Notes under the pieces: generated by a model
What the model was told of the DNA's origin: nothing
Seen by the model: only the letters and a program-made list of their open reading frames with translations
Database searches by the model: none
Part shown: positions 20,144 through 28,613 of the stretch, piece by piece
How positions within the stretch are numbered: the first letter of the stretch is position 1
How the letters are laid out: every line of letters starts with the position of its first letter
From: Flavobacteriales bacterium
Lineage (GTDB): Bacteria > Bacteroidota > Bacteroidia > Flavobacteriales_F > PHOS-HE28
NCBI GenBank assembly: GCA_016717305.1
Contig: JADKFY010000010.1
Span: 1-64,000 of the forward strand
Direction of reading: 5' to 3'
Length of the DNA: 64,000 bases
Position numbers and translations under genes: made by a program

Positions 20144-21247
20144 ATGAAAAGTGCAATGCGGAAGTTGATGGTCGTGGTGGGTACGCGCCCGAATTTCATC
20201 AAGGTCACACGTATCAAGCGGGTGGCTACGGAACGGGGCGGATGGGAAGTGTCCTTGGTCCATACAGGACAGCATTTCGACCAGCGCATGAGCACGATCT
20301 TCTTCGATCAATTCGGGTTGGTGCCCGACCACTGGCTGGAGATCCCGCAAGGTTCGCCCAACACCCAAATGGCCCACATCATGTTGGGGCTGGAGAAACT
20401 CATCATTGCGGATCGACCGGATGTGATGATGGTACCCGGCGATGTGAACAGCACACTGGCGGCTGCGCTCACGGCAAACAAAATGGGCATTCGCTTGGCG
20501 CACTTGGAGAGTGGGTTGCGCAGCAACGATATGGGGATGCCCGAAGAGATCAACAGGATCCTCACCGATCGGATAACGGATGATTACATGGTCACCGAAC
20601 CGAGCGGGATCGCGCATTTGTTGGCCGAAGGAGTGGGGAAGGAGCGGATCCATTTCACCGGCAACACCATGATCGACACCTTGGTCGCATTTGAGGATCG
20701 TATCCAAGCATCGCCGGTCCTGCAAGACCTGGGGCTGAATGGCAACGGTCATGTACTGATGACGATCCACCGACCTGCCACTGTGGATCAGCCCGAAGAG
20801 CTCCGGAAATTGGTGGACCTGGTGGCTACTGTTGCGAAGGATCATCCGGTCGTTTTCCCGGTACATCCACGTACCATGGGCAACTTGAAGCGCTTCGGTT
20901 TGGATGGGAAATTAGCTGCGATCAAGGACCTCCACATCGCGGAACCGATGGACTATTTCGCGTTCCAGAAGTTGATCGCAACGTGTGCGTTCGTGATCAC
21001 CGATAGTGGTGGGATCCAGGAGGAAACCACCTACCGACAAGTGCCCTGTCTCACCCTACGGCCCAATACGGAACGGCCGGTCACGATCACCGACGGCAGC
21101 AACGAACTGATCACCTTCGACCTGCGCGAGTTGGACGCTGCGATCGCGCGCATCCATGCGGGCACCTTCAAGAAAGGCAGGATACCCGACCTTTGGGACG
21201 GCCATGCGACGGAACGTGTGTTCGATGCATTGGAGCGCGCGCTGTGA
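20144..21247 (+). CDS. wecB: UDP-N-acetylglucosamine 2-epimerase (non-hydrolysing)
   Basis: The 367-residue protein interconverts UDP-GlcNAc and UDP-ManNAc in the cytoplasm, feeding ManNAc-type sugars into surface polysaccharide. Family motifs are clear: VVGTRPNFIKVTRIKR (residues ~12-27), VHTGQHFDQRMS, VMMVPGDVNSTLAAAL, AHLESGLRSNDMGMPEEINR, MTIHRPATVDQPEELRKLV, PVHPRTMGNL and FVITDSGGIQEETTYRQVPC. The length matches bacterial WecB. It overlaps the next gene by 4 bp (GTGA). Family assignment is secure; the downstream sugar (ManNAc, ManNAcA or other) is unknown because no dehydrogenase is visible nearby. Confidence 0.93.
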   Translation: MKSAMRKLMVVVGTRPNFIKVTRIKRVATERGGWEVSLVHTGQHFDQRMSTIFFDQFGLVPDHWLEIPQGSPNTQMAHIMLGLEKLIIADRPDVMMVPGDVNSTLAAALTANKMGIRLAHLESGLRSNDMGMPEEINRILTDRITDDYMVTEPSGIAHLLAEGVGKERIHFTGNTMIDTLVAFEDRIQASPVLQDLGLNGNGHVLMTIHRPATVDQPEELRKLVDLVATVAKDHPVVFPVHPRTMGNLKRFGLDGKLAAIKDLHIAEPMDYFAFQKLIATCAFVITDSGGIQEETTYRQVPCLTLRPNTERPVTITDGSNELITFDLRELDAAIARIHAGTFKKGRIPDLWDGHATERVFDALERAL

Positions 21248-22380
21248 TCATCTACCTCACCTATAACGACCAACCGTCCGGCGTGTACTGGAGCCAGGTC
21301 ACCGATGTGGTGGACCACCTGAATACATTGGGCGGACCACCGGTGAAGTTGTTCGCGCTGGTAAGTGCAAGGGGGTTTTCAAGGACCCGGCGTGCCATCA
21401 AACAACGCTCTCCCAAGGCGCTGGTGCTACCCATGGTCCCGCAAATGGCCAGATGGAAGAAGAACACATGGATCCTTTCCATGGTCTGTCGTTTCGTGCG
21501 GCCTACCGGGATCATCGCACGCGGCGTATTTGCCACATGGATGGCGCAACGTATGCGCGATCGTGGTTCGGTCAAAAAGGTCTGTTTCGATGGTCGTGGT
21601 GCCTATGCGGCCGAGTGGGAAGAGTATCGGTTGATCGATGACGATGCGTTGATCGCACAATTCCGACCACTTGAAATGGAGGCGGTGAACGGTTCCGACT
21701 TTCGCATAAGTGTTACCCATGCCTTGGTGGATCATTGGCGCGAACGATATGACTACCGCGGAAAGGAACACATCGTGGTGCCATGTACATTGGGTGCGGA
21801 CCATGGTTCGGTCGGTGGGGAATTGGGGCGCACCAAGCGGAATGGTTCACCTTTTTCGGAGACTGACGTTGTTCTGGTCTACAGTGGTAGCACCGCGGGT
21901 TGGCAATCGTTCGGGTTGTTGGAGGAGTTGTTGAGTGGCGTGCTCGATGAACAACCCAACGTGAAAGTGCTTTTCCTTTCGAAGTCCGATGAGAACAATG
22001 CCAAGCTCGTGGAACGCTATCCTGGTCGAGTAAGCGTGCAATGGTTGGATCCAGATCAGGTGGCCGCCACATTGGGGAATTGCGATCTCGGGATCATGGT
22101 ACGCGAGAATACGGTTACCAATAATGTGGCATCGCCCACCAAGTTCGGAGAGTATTTGGCGGCCGGCCTACCTGTGGTCATATCGGAGCATTTGGGCGAT
22201 TTCAGCGCGCTTGTTATGCAGGATAGTCTCGGTCTTGTACACCGGGAAGGCACGCACATGGCGACATTACAACGCACCACCAACGAGGAAAGAACACGTT
22301 TGCAACACTACGCCGAGGCGCATTTTACCAAGAAGGCGTTCAATTCCTCCTACTTGCAATTGCTAAGTGCCCTTAGGTGA
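21244..22380 (+). CDS. Glycosyltransferase (GT-B fold, GT4-like), GTG start
   Basis: The GTG at 21244 overlaps the wecB stop (GTGA) and gives VIIYLTYNDQPSGVYWSQVT, a convincing N terminus, so the longer frame from 21193 was rejected. Length is 378 residues. Motifs are VCFDGRGAYAAEWEEYRLID (FDxRG, seen in several GT-B exopolysaccharide transferases), VVLVYSGSTAGWQSFGLLEE and SPTKFGEYLAAGLPVVISEH near the C terminus (KxxEYxAxGxP donor-binding segment). Coupling to wecB suggests the product of WecB may feed its donor, which is inference. Confidence 0.82.
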   Translation: MIIYLTYNDQPSGVYWSQVTDVVDHLNTLGGPPVKLFALVSARGFSRTRRAIKQRSPKALVLPMVPQMARWKKNTWILSMVCRFVRPTGIIARGVFATWMAQRMRDRGSVKKVCFDGRGAYAAEWEEYRLIDDDALIAQFRPLEMEAVNGSDFRISVTHALVDHWRERYDYRGKEHIVVPCTLGADHGSVGGELGRTKRNGSPFSETDVVLVYSGSTAGWQSFGLLEELLSGVLDEQPNVKVLFLSKSDENNAKLVERYPGRVSVQWLDPDQVAATLGNCDLGIMVRENTVTNNVASPTKFGEYLAAGLPVVISEHLGDFSALVMQDSLGLVHREGTHMATLQRTTNEERTRLQHYAEAHFTKKAFNSSYLQLLSALR

Positions 22381-22503
22381 ATCGAAGTCGTCTGATGATC
22401 CGCTTCGAGAAGGACGGACTTCGTCGGAGTCTGCGTGGGTTCCGGCTTGAGCCAACTTCTTCACCTCCTTTCATCCTCCCTCTTTCACCTTACTTTCGCG
22501 GCA

Positions 22504-23433
22504 ATGGCTACAGGCGCACGCATACTGATCACCGGTGGGGCAGGCTTCATTGGATCGGCATTGAGCAAACACTTGCAGGAAAAGGGGAATACGGTACACG
22601 TTCTGGACAACCTATCCTTCGGTAAACGGGAATTGGCCGGTGTGGTCGATGCGCAATTCCACTTGGCGGACATCCGCGATCGTGAGGTTACAATGGCGGT
22701 GTTTGAGCATGTTAAGCCCGAACAAGTGCTGCACTTGGCCGCGATCCATTTCATACCCTATTGCAACCAGCACCCGGTGGAAGCAGCGGAGATCAACATC
22801 AACGGCACCATCAATGTGCTGGACGCCTGTGAGAAAGCCGGATCCGTGCGACAGGTCTTTGCGGCAAGTACAGCAGCGGTATACCCGATCGCCAATGGTG
22901 CGATGGATGAATTGCATGCCACAGGCCCAATGGACATTTATGGGATCACCAAATTGGCAACGGAGAAATTGGTGAGCGAATTCCACTTGCGCACCGGCAT
23001 CGCAACGATCATCGGTCGCTTCTTCAATGCGTTCGGCCCCAATGAGACCAATCCGCATTTGATCCCCGAGATCCAGCAACAGGTCCTTTCAGGCACGCGT
23101 ACCTTGAAGCTCGGCAACTTGGATCCCAAGCGCGATTTTATCCATACCGAGGATATGAGCAGGGCCATGGCCGCATTGCTCAACTCGCAGACAAAAGGGC
23201 ACGACACTTTCAATATCGGTAGAGGGATCGAGTACAGTGTACGTGAGATCGTTGAAGCCTTCGAACGGCAACTGGGCGAAAAGCTGACCATTGAAGTGGA
23301 CCCATCCCGCGTGCGAAAAGTGGAGCGCATGCACCTGCTCGCCGATGTGGAAAAGCTGAAACGCACCACCGGGTGGGAGCCGAAATGGGGCATTGATGAA
23401 GGCGTGGCTACCCTGCTGAAGGAAATCCGATGA
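22504..23433 (+). CDS. NAD-dependent nucleotide-sugar epimerase/dehydratase (extended SDR)
   Basis: The 309-residue cytoplasmic extended SDR has ILITGGAGFIGSALSKHL (residues ~7-24) as the NAD-binding GxxGxxG loop, LHLAAIHFIPYCNQHP, VFAASTAAVYP with the catalytic Ser/Thr, and YGITK as the YxxxK catalytic pair. DFIHTEDMSRAM and FNIGRGIEYSVREIVEAF are typical of UDP-glucose/UDP-GlcNAc 4-epimerase relatives. The product sugar cannot be fixed from sequence. A pyrimidine-rich leader (about 22455-22491) and TACTTTCG at 22492-22499 lie just before the ATG and may be a weak promoter. Confidence 0.87.
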   Translation: MATGARILITGGAGFIGSALSKHLQEKGNTVHVLDNLSFGKRELAGVVDAQFHLADIRDREVTMAVFEHVKPEQVLHLAAIHFIPYCNQHPVEAAEININGTINVLDACEKAGSVRQVFAASTAAVYPIANGAMDELHATGPMDIYGITKLATEKLVSEFHLRTGIATIIGRFFNAFGPNETNPHLIPEIQQQVLSGTRTLKLGNLDPKRDFIHTEDMSRAMAALLNSQTKGHDTFNIGRGIEYSVREIVEAFERQLGEKLTIEVDPSRVRKVERMHLLADVEKLKRTTGWEPKWGIDEGVATLLKEIR

Positions 23434-23453
23434 ACGAATTTGGATCGTTCTTA

Positions 23454-23495
23454 TCACTACTGCCTTCGCGAGCGACAGCGAAGCGATCTCATCCG
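23454..23495. repeat. REP-like palindromic intergenic repeat
   Basis: The intergenic segment around CTTCGCGAGCGACAGCGAAG forms a short hairpin (CTTCGC/GCGAAG) followed by CGATCTCAT. It resembles the widespread bacterial palindromic family of the type TTGCGAGCGAAGCAATCTC. It sits in the 90-bp gap between the epimerase and the next glycosyltransferase. Only one copy is recognised in this window, so its repeat status rests on resemblance, not on counted copies. Confidence 0.5.
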
Positions 23496-23523
23496 CCCAA
23501 TTTTCTGACCCGTTGATCCACAG

Positions 23524-24648
23524 ATGCACGTGGTCCTTTGCACCGACGGGGTCTTTCCTCTTGCCATGGGTGGAATGCAGCGCCACTCGCGCTTGCTTGC
23601 CGAACATTTGGCACGCCGCGGTGGGTCGATGATCACAGTGCTCCATCCACATGGGAAACAAGTGTTCGATCCTGCTTTAGGGATCAACGAGGTAATGGTC
23701 GAACCGATCGATACGGGAAAATTCTATCTGCACGAGTTGTGGAAGTACAGCGGAAGAGTGGCGAAGGAACTGGATCGAGTAAGTGCCGATGTGATCCTCT
23801 CCCAAGGCTTCTGTGTTTGGAAGGACATGGACCGGTTCAGTGATCGCTTGATCGTGCATCCGCACGGGTTGGAAATGTTCCAAGGCATGACCACCAAGGA
23901 GCGCATCATGGGTGCGCCTTTCAGGATCGCACTGCGGTATATGGTGCGAAGGAGCCGATCCGTGATCTCACTAGGAGGTAAGCTTACTCCGGTATTGCAA
24001 AGGTTGGCCCAGGGTTCGAAGTGTACGGTCGTTACGGTACCGAATGCGGTGGAGCTTCCGACGGTTGCACCTGCCACGGCGCGGTTGCACGGACCATTAC
24101 GCATCCTGTTCGTTGGCCGCTTTGCATTCAACAAGGGCCTCGATGTGCTCATGACGGTGGCTCGTCGATTGGAACTGGAGGGCAAGACAAAGGAGGTGCT
24201 GTTCCAACTTGCAGGGGACGGCCCGTTGATGGCCACCTACCAAGCCATGGGCCTGCCGAAGAACGTGGAATTGCTCGGGCGAGTGGATGATGAACGACTT
24301 TTCAAATTATACAGCGAGTGCGACGCGTTGTTGCTTCCAACGCGCTTTGAGGGTATGCCAACTGTCGTGCTGGAAGCGATGGCCCGTTCTCGTCCTATCA
24401 TGGTGAGCGACGTGGGTGCTTCGGCCGAATTGGTCGATGGACTGAACGGCTATCTTCTTCCGAAAGGGAACGCCGATGCGCTCTATACCGCGGTCATGGA
24501 ATTCAATGCCATGCCGGATCAACAACGGGCTAAAATGGGTGCTGCCTCCTTGGAGCGTGTTACCAAGCGTTTCACATGGCCTGCGGTCACCGAAGAGTTC
24601 ATCGCCCTCTTCAATAGAGTTGCGGCAGGCAGGGGTCAGCGGGTGTAG
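23524..24648 (+). CDS. Glycosyltransferase family 4-like (GT-B)
   Basis: The 374-residue protein starts MHVVLCTDGVFPLAMGGMQR, with the GGMQR loop typical of GT4 N domains. RLIVHPHGLEMFQGMT is the acceptor-side HPHG motif. The C domain has RILFVGRFAFNKGLDVLMTV, FQLAGDGPLMATYQAMGL, VELLGRVDDERLFKLYSECD and RFEGMPTVVLEAMARSRPIM (donor-binding E-x7-E). It is the last glycosyltransferase of the + strand locus. Its 3' end overlaps the 3' end of the convergent - strand gene by 13 bp, so no terminator fits between them. Confidence 0.88.
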   Translation: MHVVLCTDGVFPLAMGGMQRHSRLLAEHLARRGGSMITVLHPHGKQVFDPALGINEVMVEPIDTGKFYLHELWKYSGRVAKELDRVSADVILSQGFCVWKDMDRFSDRLIVHPHGLEMFQGMTTKERIMGAPFRIALRYMVRRSRSVISLGGKLTPVLQRLAQGSKCTVVTVPNAVELPTVAPATARLHGPLRILFVGRFAFNKGLDVLMTVARRLELEGKTKEVLFQLAGDGPLMATYQAMGLPKNVELLGRVDDERLFKLYSECDALLLPTRFEGMPTVVLEAMARSRPIMVSDVGASAELVDGLNGYLLPKGNADALYTAVMEFNAMPDQQRAKMGAASLERVTKRFTWPAVTEEFIALFNRVAAGRGQRV

Positions 24649-25418
24649 CAGCAGCGCGCAGGTCGTGCGGCACTTCCTGTGGCAAGGCCATTGCCGACTG
24701 ATTCGCACAGATCCTGGCCAGTGATCCGAACGCTGTTGTTCTCGTTGGACGTGTTATTCGTCCATTCGTAGTTGTTGGTCATACCTACAAGGCCCAGTGC
24801 GGTGGCTTGTTGGCATGCGGCATACCATTCGCCCCATGTGCAAAGTCTTCGGTCCTGACCCGCGCATAAAAGACCGGCTTGGAAGAAATCACTTGCGGGC
24901 CGTTCAGTGGGTTCAATGCAATATTGTGCATTCACGGCCACCATTCCGCTGGGGCAATTTCGCCGTAGGTCCGTTCTGCCGTTGATCAATTGGAACACGC
25001 TTCCAGTGAATACCATCGAGAGCATTTCACCTTCTGTCACGCTCGATCCATCAACTACCAGATCACCTTTGCGCAAAGGGATCAGCGCAGTTCCATTCAA
25101 TGTAAGTGCGATGGGGCCGGGCGTGGGTACAGGGGCCTTTACCACCACATGCGTACCGATCGCCGGGGTGGTCCCCAAGCCGGGCAGGTCCAAATTCCAA
25201 GTACTACCTGCACCTACGATCGCCGTGCGGGCATCTCCGCGTTGTTCGGTTCCCGCCGTCAATACGGCGTTAGGTTCCGTGGATCCGGGTAGGCCCAAGA
25301 CTTGGCGATCAGCCATTCCACTCCCCGTCAATTCGATCGCATGGTCAACATGCACTTGGGCCAATGTTGCCAGCGGAAGGGTCAACGTGAGGAAAAGGAG
25401 AATTTGCCCCAGCTTCAT
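24636..25418 (-). CDS. Secreted Cys-rich paralogue A (type Y, second cassette)
   Basis: 260 residues: signal peptide (MKLGQILLFLTLTLPLATLA|Q), the family opening IELTGSGMADRQVLGL, a beta-rich region with GTHVVVKAPVPTPGPIALTL and SMVFTGSVFQLING, then a Cys-rich domain with NCPSGMVAVNAQYCIEP, RRLCTWGEWYAACQQATALG, NNYEWTNNTSNENNSVRI and the ending ARCCYTR. The C domain resembles the C-type-lectin-like fold of formylglycine-generating-enzyme relatives (RLCTxxEW, EW, C-terminal RC), but catalysis is not implied. It is the last gene of the operon and overlaps paralogue B by 4 bp (ATGA). It is closest in layout to paralogue D. Function unknown. Confidence 0.8.
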   Translation of the reverse strand: MKLGQILLFLTLTLPLATLAQVHVDHAIELTGSGMADRQVLGLPGSTEPNAVLTAGTEQRGDARTAIVGAGSTWNLDLPGLGTTPAIGTHVVVKAPVPTPGPIALTLNGTALIPLRKGDLVVDGSSVTEGEMLSMVFTGSVFQLINGRTDLRRNCPSGMVAVNAQYCIEPTERPASDFFQAGLLCAGQDRRLCTWGEWYAACQQATALGLVGMTNNYEWTNNTSNENNSVRITGQDLCESVGNGLATGSAARPARCCYTR

Positions 25419-26185
25419 CGGGGGTGATAACAGCAGCGTGTATCGCCGGTGAACAATATGAGCGTATTGATCGATCGTTCACTTTCACACGTGAATCGCC
25501 CCGCTTGATTGGTGGTATGCGTGTGATTGGAAGCGTCATCGATCCATTCCCACTCATCGAACATCCCGTTCAGCTGGTTGCCCAATACGGTACAGGCCGC
25601 AGCATATTCATCCCATACGCACAATTTCCCACCACGTTTGCCACAATGTTCGACTGCCTCGTAGAACTTCAAGCCGGGTGTCGCATCCACTTCCATACAA
25701 CTCCTGTTGTTCAACGGAAGGGATCCCGGCGGACAAAATTCCCGTGAGGCGTTGAGCAAGAACCAATTTCCATTGGCAAGGAGAACTTCCGCAACTTTAT
25801 CCATGAGCAGGTCACCTATGGCCAAAGGCAGCCCATCATGACGCAACAGGATCCTTGGCGTGGATCCGGGCAATTGCAGCCATGCGGTTCCACTATTTAC
25901 CAGAGGAGGAAGAAAGCGGACCAAAAGTCCATCACGGACCGTTTCGAGCGCGGGGCTCATTACAAGCAGTAGTGTGTCCCCGTTCCAAACCGCTGTTGCC
26001 CAATGGATGATCCCTGTACTGAGCACTTCAACATTCACGGCTGCAGCTTCAATCAACGGCACGCCGAGACCGATAACTGCACGTTGTTCTTCACTGCCGG
26101 TAATTACCAATGAATGGTCCAACTGCACTTGTGCTTTGGAGCTGAGTGTTGCCGAGAGGAAGAATATGGCCCAAAGGATCCTCAT
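25415..26185 (-). CDS. Secreted Cys-rich paralogue B (type Z, second cassette)
   Basis: The chosen ATG at 26185 gives MRILWAIFFLSATLSSKA|QV, a signal peptide, and a 4-bp overlap with paralogue C; the longer frame to 26248 was rejected. Length is 256 residues. The N domain has LVITGSEEQRAVIGLGVPLI and LLLVMSPALETVRDGLLVRF. The Cys-rich domain has EFCPPGSLPLNNRSCMEVD, GGKLCVWDEYAAACTVLG, EWEWIDDASNHTHTTNQAG and the ending DTRCCYHPR. It shares with paralogue E the HWATA and DGLLVRF/NGMLLRF blocks, which define type Z. Export to the periplasm or surface is likely; there is no T9SS tail. Function unknown. Confidence 0.8.
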   Translation of the reverse strand: MRILWAIFFLSATLSSKAQVQLDHSLVITGSEEQRAVIGLGVPLIEAAAVNVEVLSTGIIHWATAVWNGDTLLLVMSPALETVRDGLLVRFLPPLVNSGTAWLQLPGSTPRILLRHDGLPLAIGDLLMDKVAEVLLANGNWFLLNASREFCPPGSLPLNNRSCMEVDATPGLKFYEAVEHCGKRGGKLCVWDEYAAACTVLGNQLNGMFDEWEWIDDASNHTHTTNQAGRFTCESERSINTLILFTGDTRCCYHPR

Positions 26186-27012
26186 CGATGTGAACAGCAA
26201 CGATAACGGAACGGTGTGTACGGAGGGCTTTGGGCACCGAAATGACATCCCGTTCCTGGTACATCATCCTGCCCATTATTACCTGCACCGACCAACTTCG
26301 CCCCACTGTTGTCGTTGGCGGCATGGTCCACCCATTCGGCTGTGGTCACCGTTCCGAGGAAAGCAGGAATGGTGTAACACGCATGTGCCCATTCGCTCAA
26401 GGTGCAAAGTCGGGTACCTTTTACCGCGCATGCCCTGTTCGCCTCGAAGAACGTAACGGCATTATTCGGATGGGTCGCCACGCAATATTCACGGCCAACT
26501 GCTACTAGTCCACTCGGGCAGGGCAATGCCCCGGAACTGATCAGTTGGAATTGGGCCCCGTCATAAACGAGTCGCACTGGAATTCCAGGTAACAGGTCTG
26601 CACTGTCCAACGGCAGACCCCCCTGTTTTACAATGGGTCGTTGCCCAAGGCCGTTCAGGTCCAGCGTAGGATCAGGGAGGTTGGCTTCAGCGGTCAAGGC
26701 GGTCACGATCAATCCAATGGTGTACGCATCAGGAGCGGGTACGAGGGTTCCGGTCAGATCCGCAGTTCCTTGCAGTTGTGTGTAAGACACCGTTGTTGCA
26801 CGCAAAGCCCCCAAACTAATAGCAGCGTCCAAGGTCTGTGGGTCGGCAAGTCCGAGGATCTGTCGTTGCTCCGGTGTAGCACCCTCTAGTACGATAGGAC
26901 CGGGAACTTCCAATTGAGCGAAAGCATGGAAGGAAAGGGAACAGATCAATAGAAATGTTCCAGTGATCCGAAAAGGACGCGAGATCAATGTGGAGTACTG
27001 GTCGGTTCGCAT
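26182..27012 (-). CDS. Secreted Cys-rich paralogue C (type X, second cassette)
   Basis: The ATG at 27012 gives a 276-residue protein with a late hydrophobic signal segment (GTFLLICSLSFHAFA|QL). The N domain reads IVLEGATPEQRQILGLADP and LDLNGLGQRPIVKQGGLPLD followed by LVYDGAQFQLIS, a pattern also found in repeats of phage tail-fibre proteins. The Cys-rich domain has PCPSGLVAVGREYCVATHP, GTRLCTLSEWAHACYTIP, AEWVDHAANDNSGAKLVGAG and FRYRCCSHR at the end. It matches paralogue F in both halves. A 47-bp gap separates it from paralogue D, the only non-overlapping junction in the array. Function unknown. Confidence 0.8.
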   Translation of the reverse strand: MRTDQYSTLISRPFRITGTFLLICSLSFHAFAQLEVPGPIVLEGATPEQRQILGLADPQTLDAAISLGALRATTVSYTQLQGTADLTGTLVPAPDAYTIGLIVTALTAEANLPDPTLDLNGLGQRPIVKQGGLPLDSADLLPGIPVRLVYDGAQFQLISSGALPCPSGLVAVGREYCVATHPNNAVTFFEANRACAVKGTRLCTLSEWAHACYTIPAFLGTVTTAEWVDHAANDNSGAKLVGAGNNGQDDVPGTGCHFGAQSPPYTPFRYRCCSHR

Positions 27013-27059
27013 CAAGGTATTCGTTCCACACCGAAGTGAATAATATGGGACTGCGACGT

Positions 27060-27851
27060 TCACCGGGACCAGCAACAATGAAAATTCCGGTCGATACTAT
27101 TGATCACTAGGCTATTACCTGCCGCTGCACAACTGCCAAGTCCTGCTACACGTGCAGATCCGAGCTCGTTGGAAGCATCATCGGTCCATTCCCAATTATC
27201 GGTCATGAAGTTCAAGCCCAACGCAGCAGCATTGATACAGGCTGCATAGAATTCACCCCAAGTACACAGCCGCATGCCTTGGTCACCACAACTGAGCATG
27301 GCCTGGTAAAGGTTGGAAACGGGAAGTTCGTTGATGCCCATACAGAATTGTTCATTCACGGCTGTAGATCCGTCGGGGCAGGTGCGTCGAGCATATCCTT
27401 CGCCGTTCAAAGCTTGGAAAGCGGTTCCATCAAAGACCAATGACAGCATGGTGCCGGGCACGACCGTTCCACCGTCGATGGGTTGTTGGGCAGTGGTAAC
27501 AACCGCAAATGGCCCATGGCCGTTCACCGTCAATACAATTGGCCCATTGGTAGCAACAGGGGCCTTCACGACAACATGCGTACCGGACTGCGGGGCCACA
27601 GAAAGAAATGGAAGTGTAATGACCCAAGTGGCACCCGGCAAGGGTTCAGCTATGCGATGCGCACCGGACTGTTCAAGCCCGGTTGTTTGTGGTGCATCTG
27701 CAACAATAGGTTCTTGCACGCCTGTTACCTGCCGGTCCGATCGTGTTGACCCGGTTGCTCGTAGAGGGCCATCGATCTCTATTTGTGCGGCACCGAACAA
27801 GGGCCAACAAAGAAGGAACAAGGCCAGCCGATATGCTTTGGTCATGTTCAT
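27060..27851 (-). CDS. Secreted Cys-rich paralogue D (type Y, first cassette)
   Basis: 263 residues from the ATG at 27851: signal peptide ending LFGA|AQ, then LRATGSTRSDRQVTGVQEP, GTHVVVKAPVATNGPIVLTV and LVFDGTAFQALNGEG. The Cys-rich domain has TCPDGSTAVNEQFCMGINE, MRLCTWGEFYAACINAAALG, NWEWTDDASNELGSARVAGL and the ending NFHCCWSR. It shares GTHVVVKAP, LCTWGE and AALGL with paralogue A (type Y). A longer frame running upstream to 28304 belongs to the damaged gene E, whose corrected stop overlaps this ATG. Function unknown; likely exported. Confidence 0.8.
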   Translation of the reverse strand: MNMTKAYRLALFLLCWPLFGAAQIEIDGPLRATGSTRSDRQVTGVQEPIVADAPQTTGLEQSGAHRIAEPLPGATWVITLPFLSVAPQSGTHVVVKAPVATNGPIVLTVNGHGPFAVVTTAQQPIDGGTVVPGTMLSLVFDGTAFQALNGEGYARRTCPDGSTAVNEQFCMGINELPVSNLYQAMLSCGDQGMRLCTWGEFYAACINAAALGLNFMTDNWEWTDDASNELGSARVAGLGSCAAAGNSLVINSIDRNFHCCWSR

Positions 27852-28613
27852 CGTGGAGCGAAACAGCAACGTGTACGGCCGAAGGTGATGCTGGGGTCCG
27901 CCCAACGCATTTGCTTCACAGTTGGCGAACCCGACCTGAACGGAGGTGTTGGCATGGTTGGAGGTGTCGTCGATCCATTCCCATGCGGCGCCCAAGCCCG
28001 TTAGCTCTTCGGCGTGTTCGACGCAGGCCACATAGTATTCACCCCATTTGCAAAGCCTTCCACCCAATGCGGAGCAACGCTCAACTGCTGGGTAGAAATA
28101 CATGTTCGCTGTGGTGGCGGTTTCAATGCACAAGCGTTCATTGATCATTGTGGTGGCAGGTGGGCATTCTTTTTCCGGAGCATTTGTCAAGATCCATCGA
28201 TCTCCTGCAAAGAGCACCTCGCAACCGAACCGGCAAGCATTTGTCCAGAAACCGGTGGCACGCCATCGGGTCGGGTCAACGGAAAGGCAGTAAGTCCGGA
28301 GCAACTCAATTTCAATGCTCCGCGCATGTTCACAGGTACCACGAACCGGAGGAGCATACCATTCTCGTAGTTCGTCATGCTGGGTGTCGCAACGAGCTTG
28401 ATGGTGTCAACCACGAGCGTGGCGGTTGCCCAATGAGCGGTATTCAGCAACGATCCTTCCACCGTTATTGCAGCGTTCTCGGATAGCGGTTCTCCCATTC
28501 CCGTAACTGTTCGGTCACCATCCGGCCCCATGAACGCAAAAGCGTGGATGTTCCACTTGGCCCATGGAAGTATGGGCCACGCAGAACAAAAGGATCAGAC
28601 AAAAGCGCATCAT
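27848..28613 (-). pseudogene. Secreted Cys-rich paralogue E (type Z, first cassette), three frameshifts
   Basis: Read across frames, this is a full-length homologue of paralogue B. The signal peptide MMRFCLILLFCVAHTSMG|QV starts at 28613, overlapping the stop of F. A frame change near 28550 leads to DGDRTVTGMGEPLSENAAI and HWATATLVVDTIKLVATPSM. A second near 28210 leads to EVLFAGDRWILTNAPEKECP and GRLCKWGEYYVACVEHAEEL, then WEWIDDTSNHANTSVQVG. A third near 27898 restores the ending RTRCCFAPR, whose TGA overlaps the start of D. The preserved ends suggest indel errors or very recent damage. Function unknown. Confidence 0.7.

Noticed and set aside
20054..20866. 270-codon - strand frame opposite wecB
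   Set aside because: No family motifs; wecB on the + strand is unambiguous.
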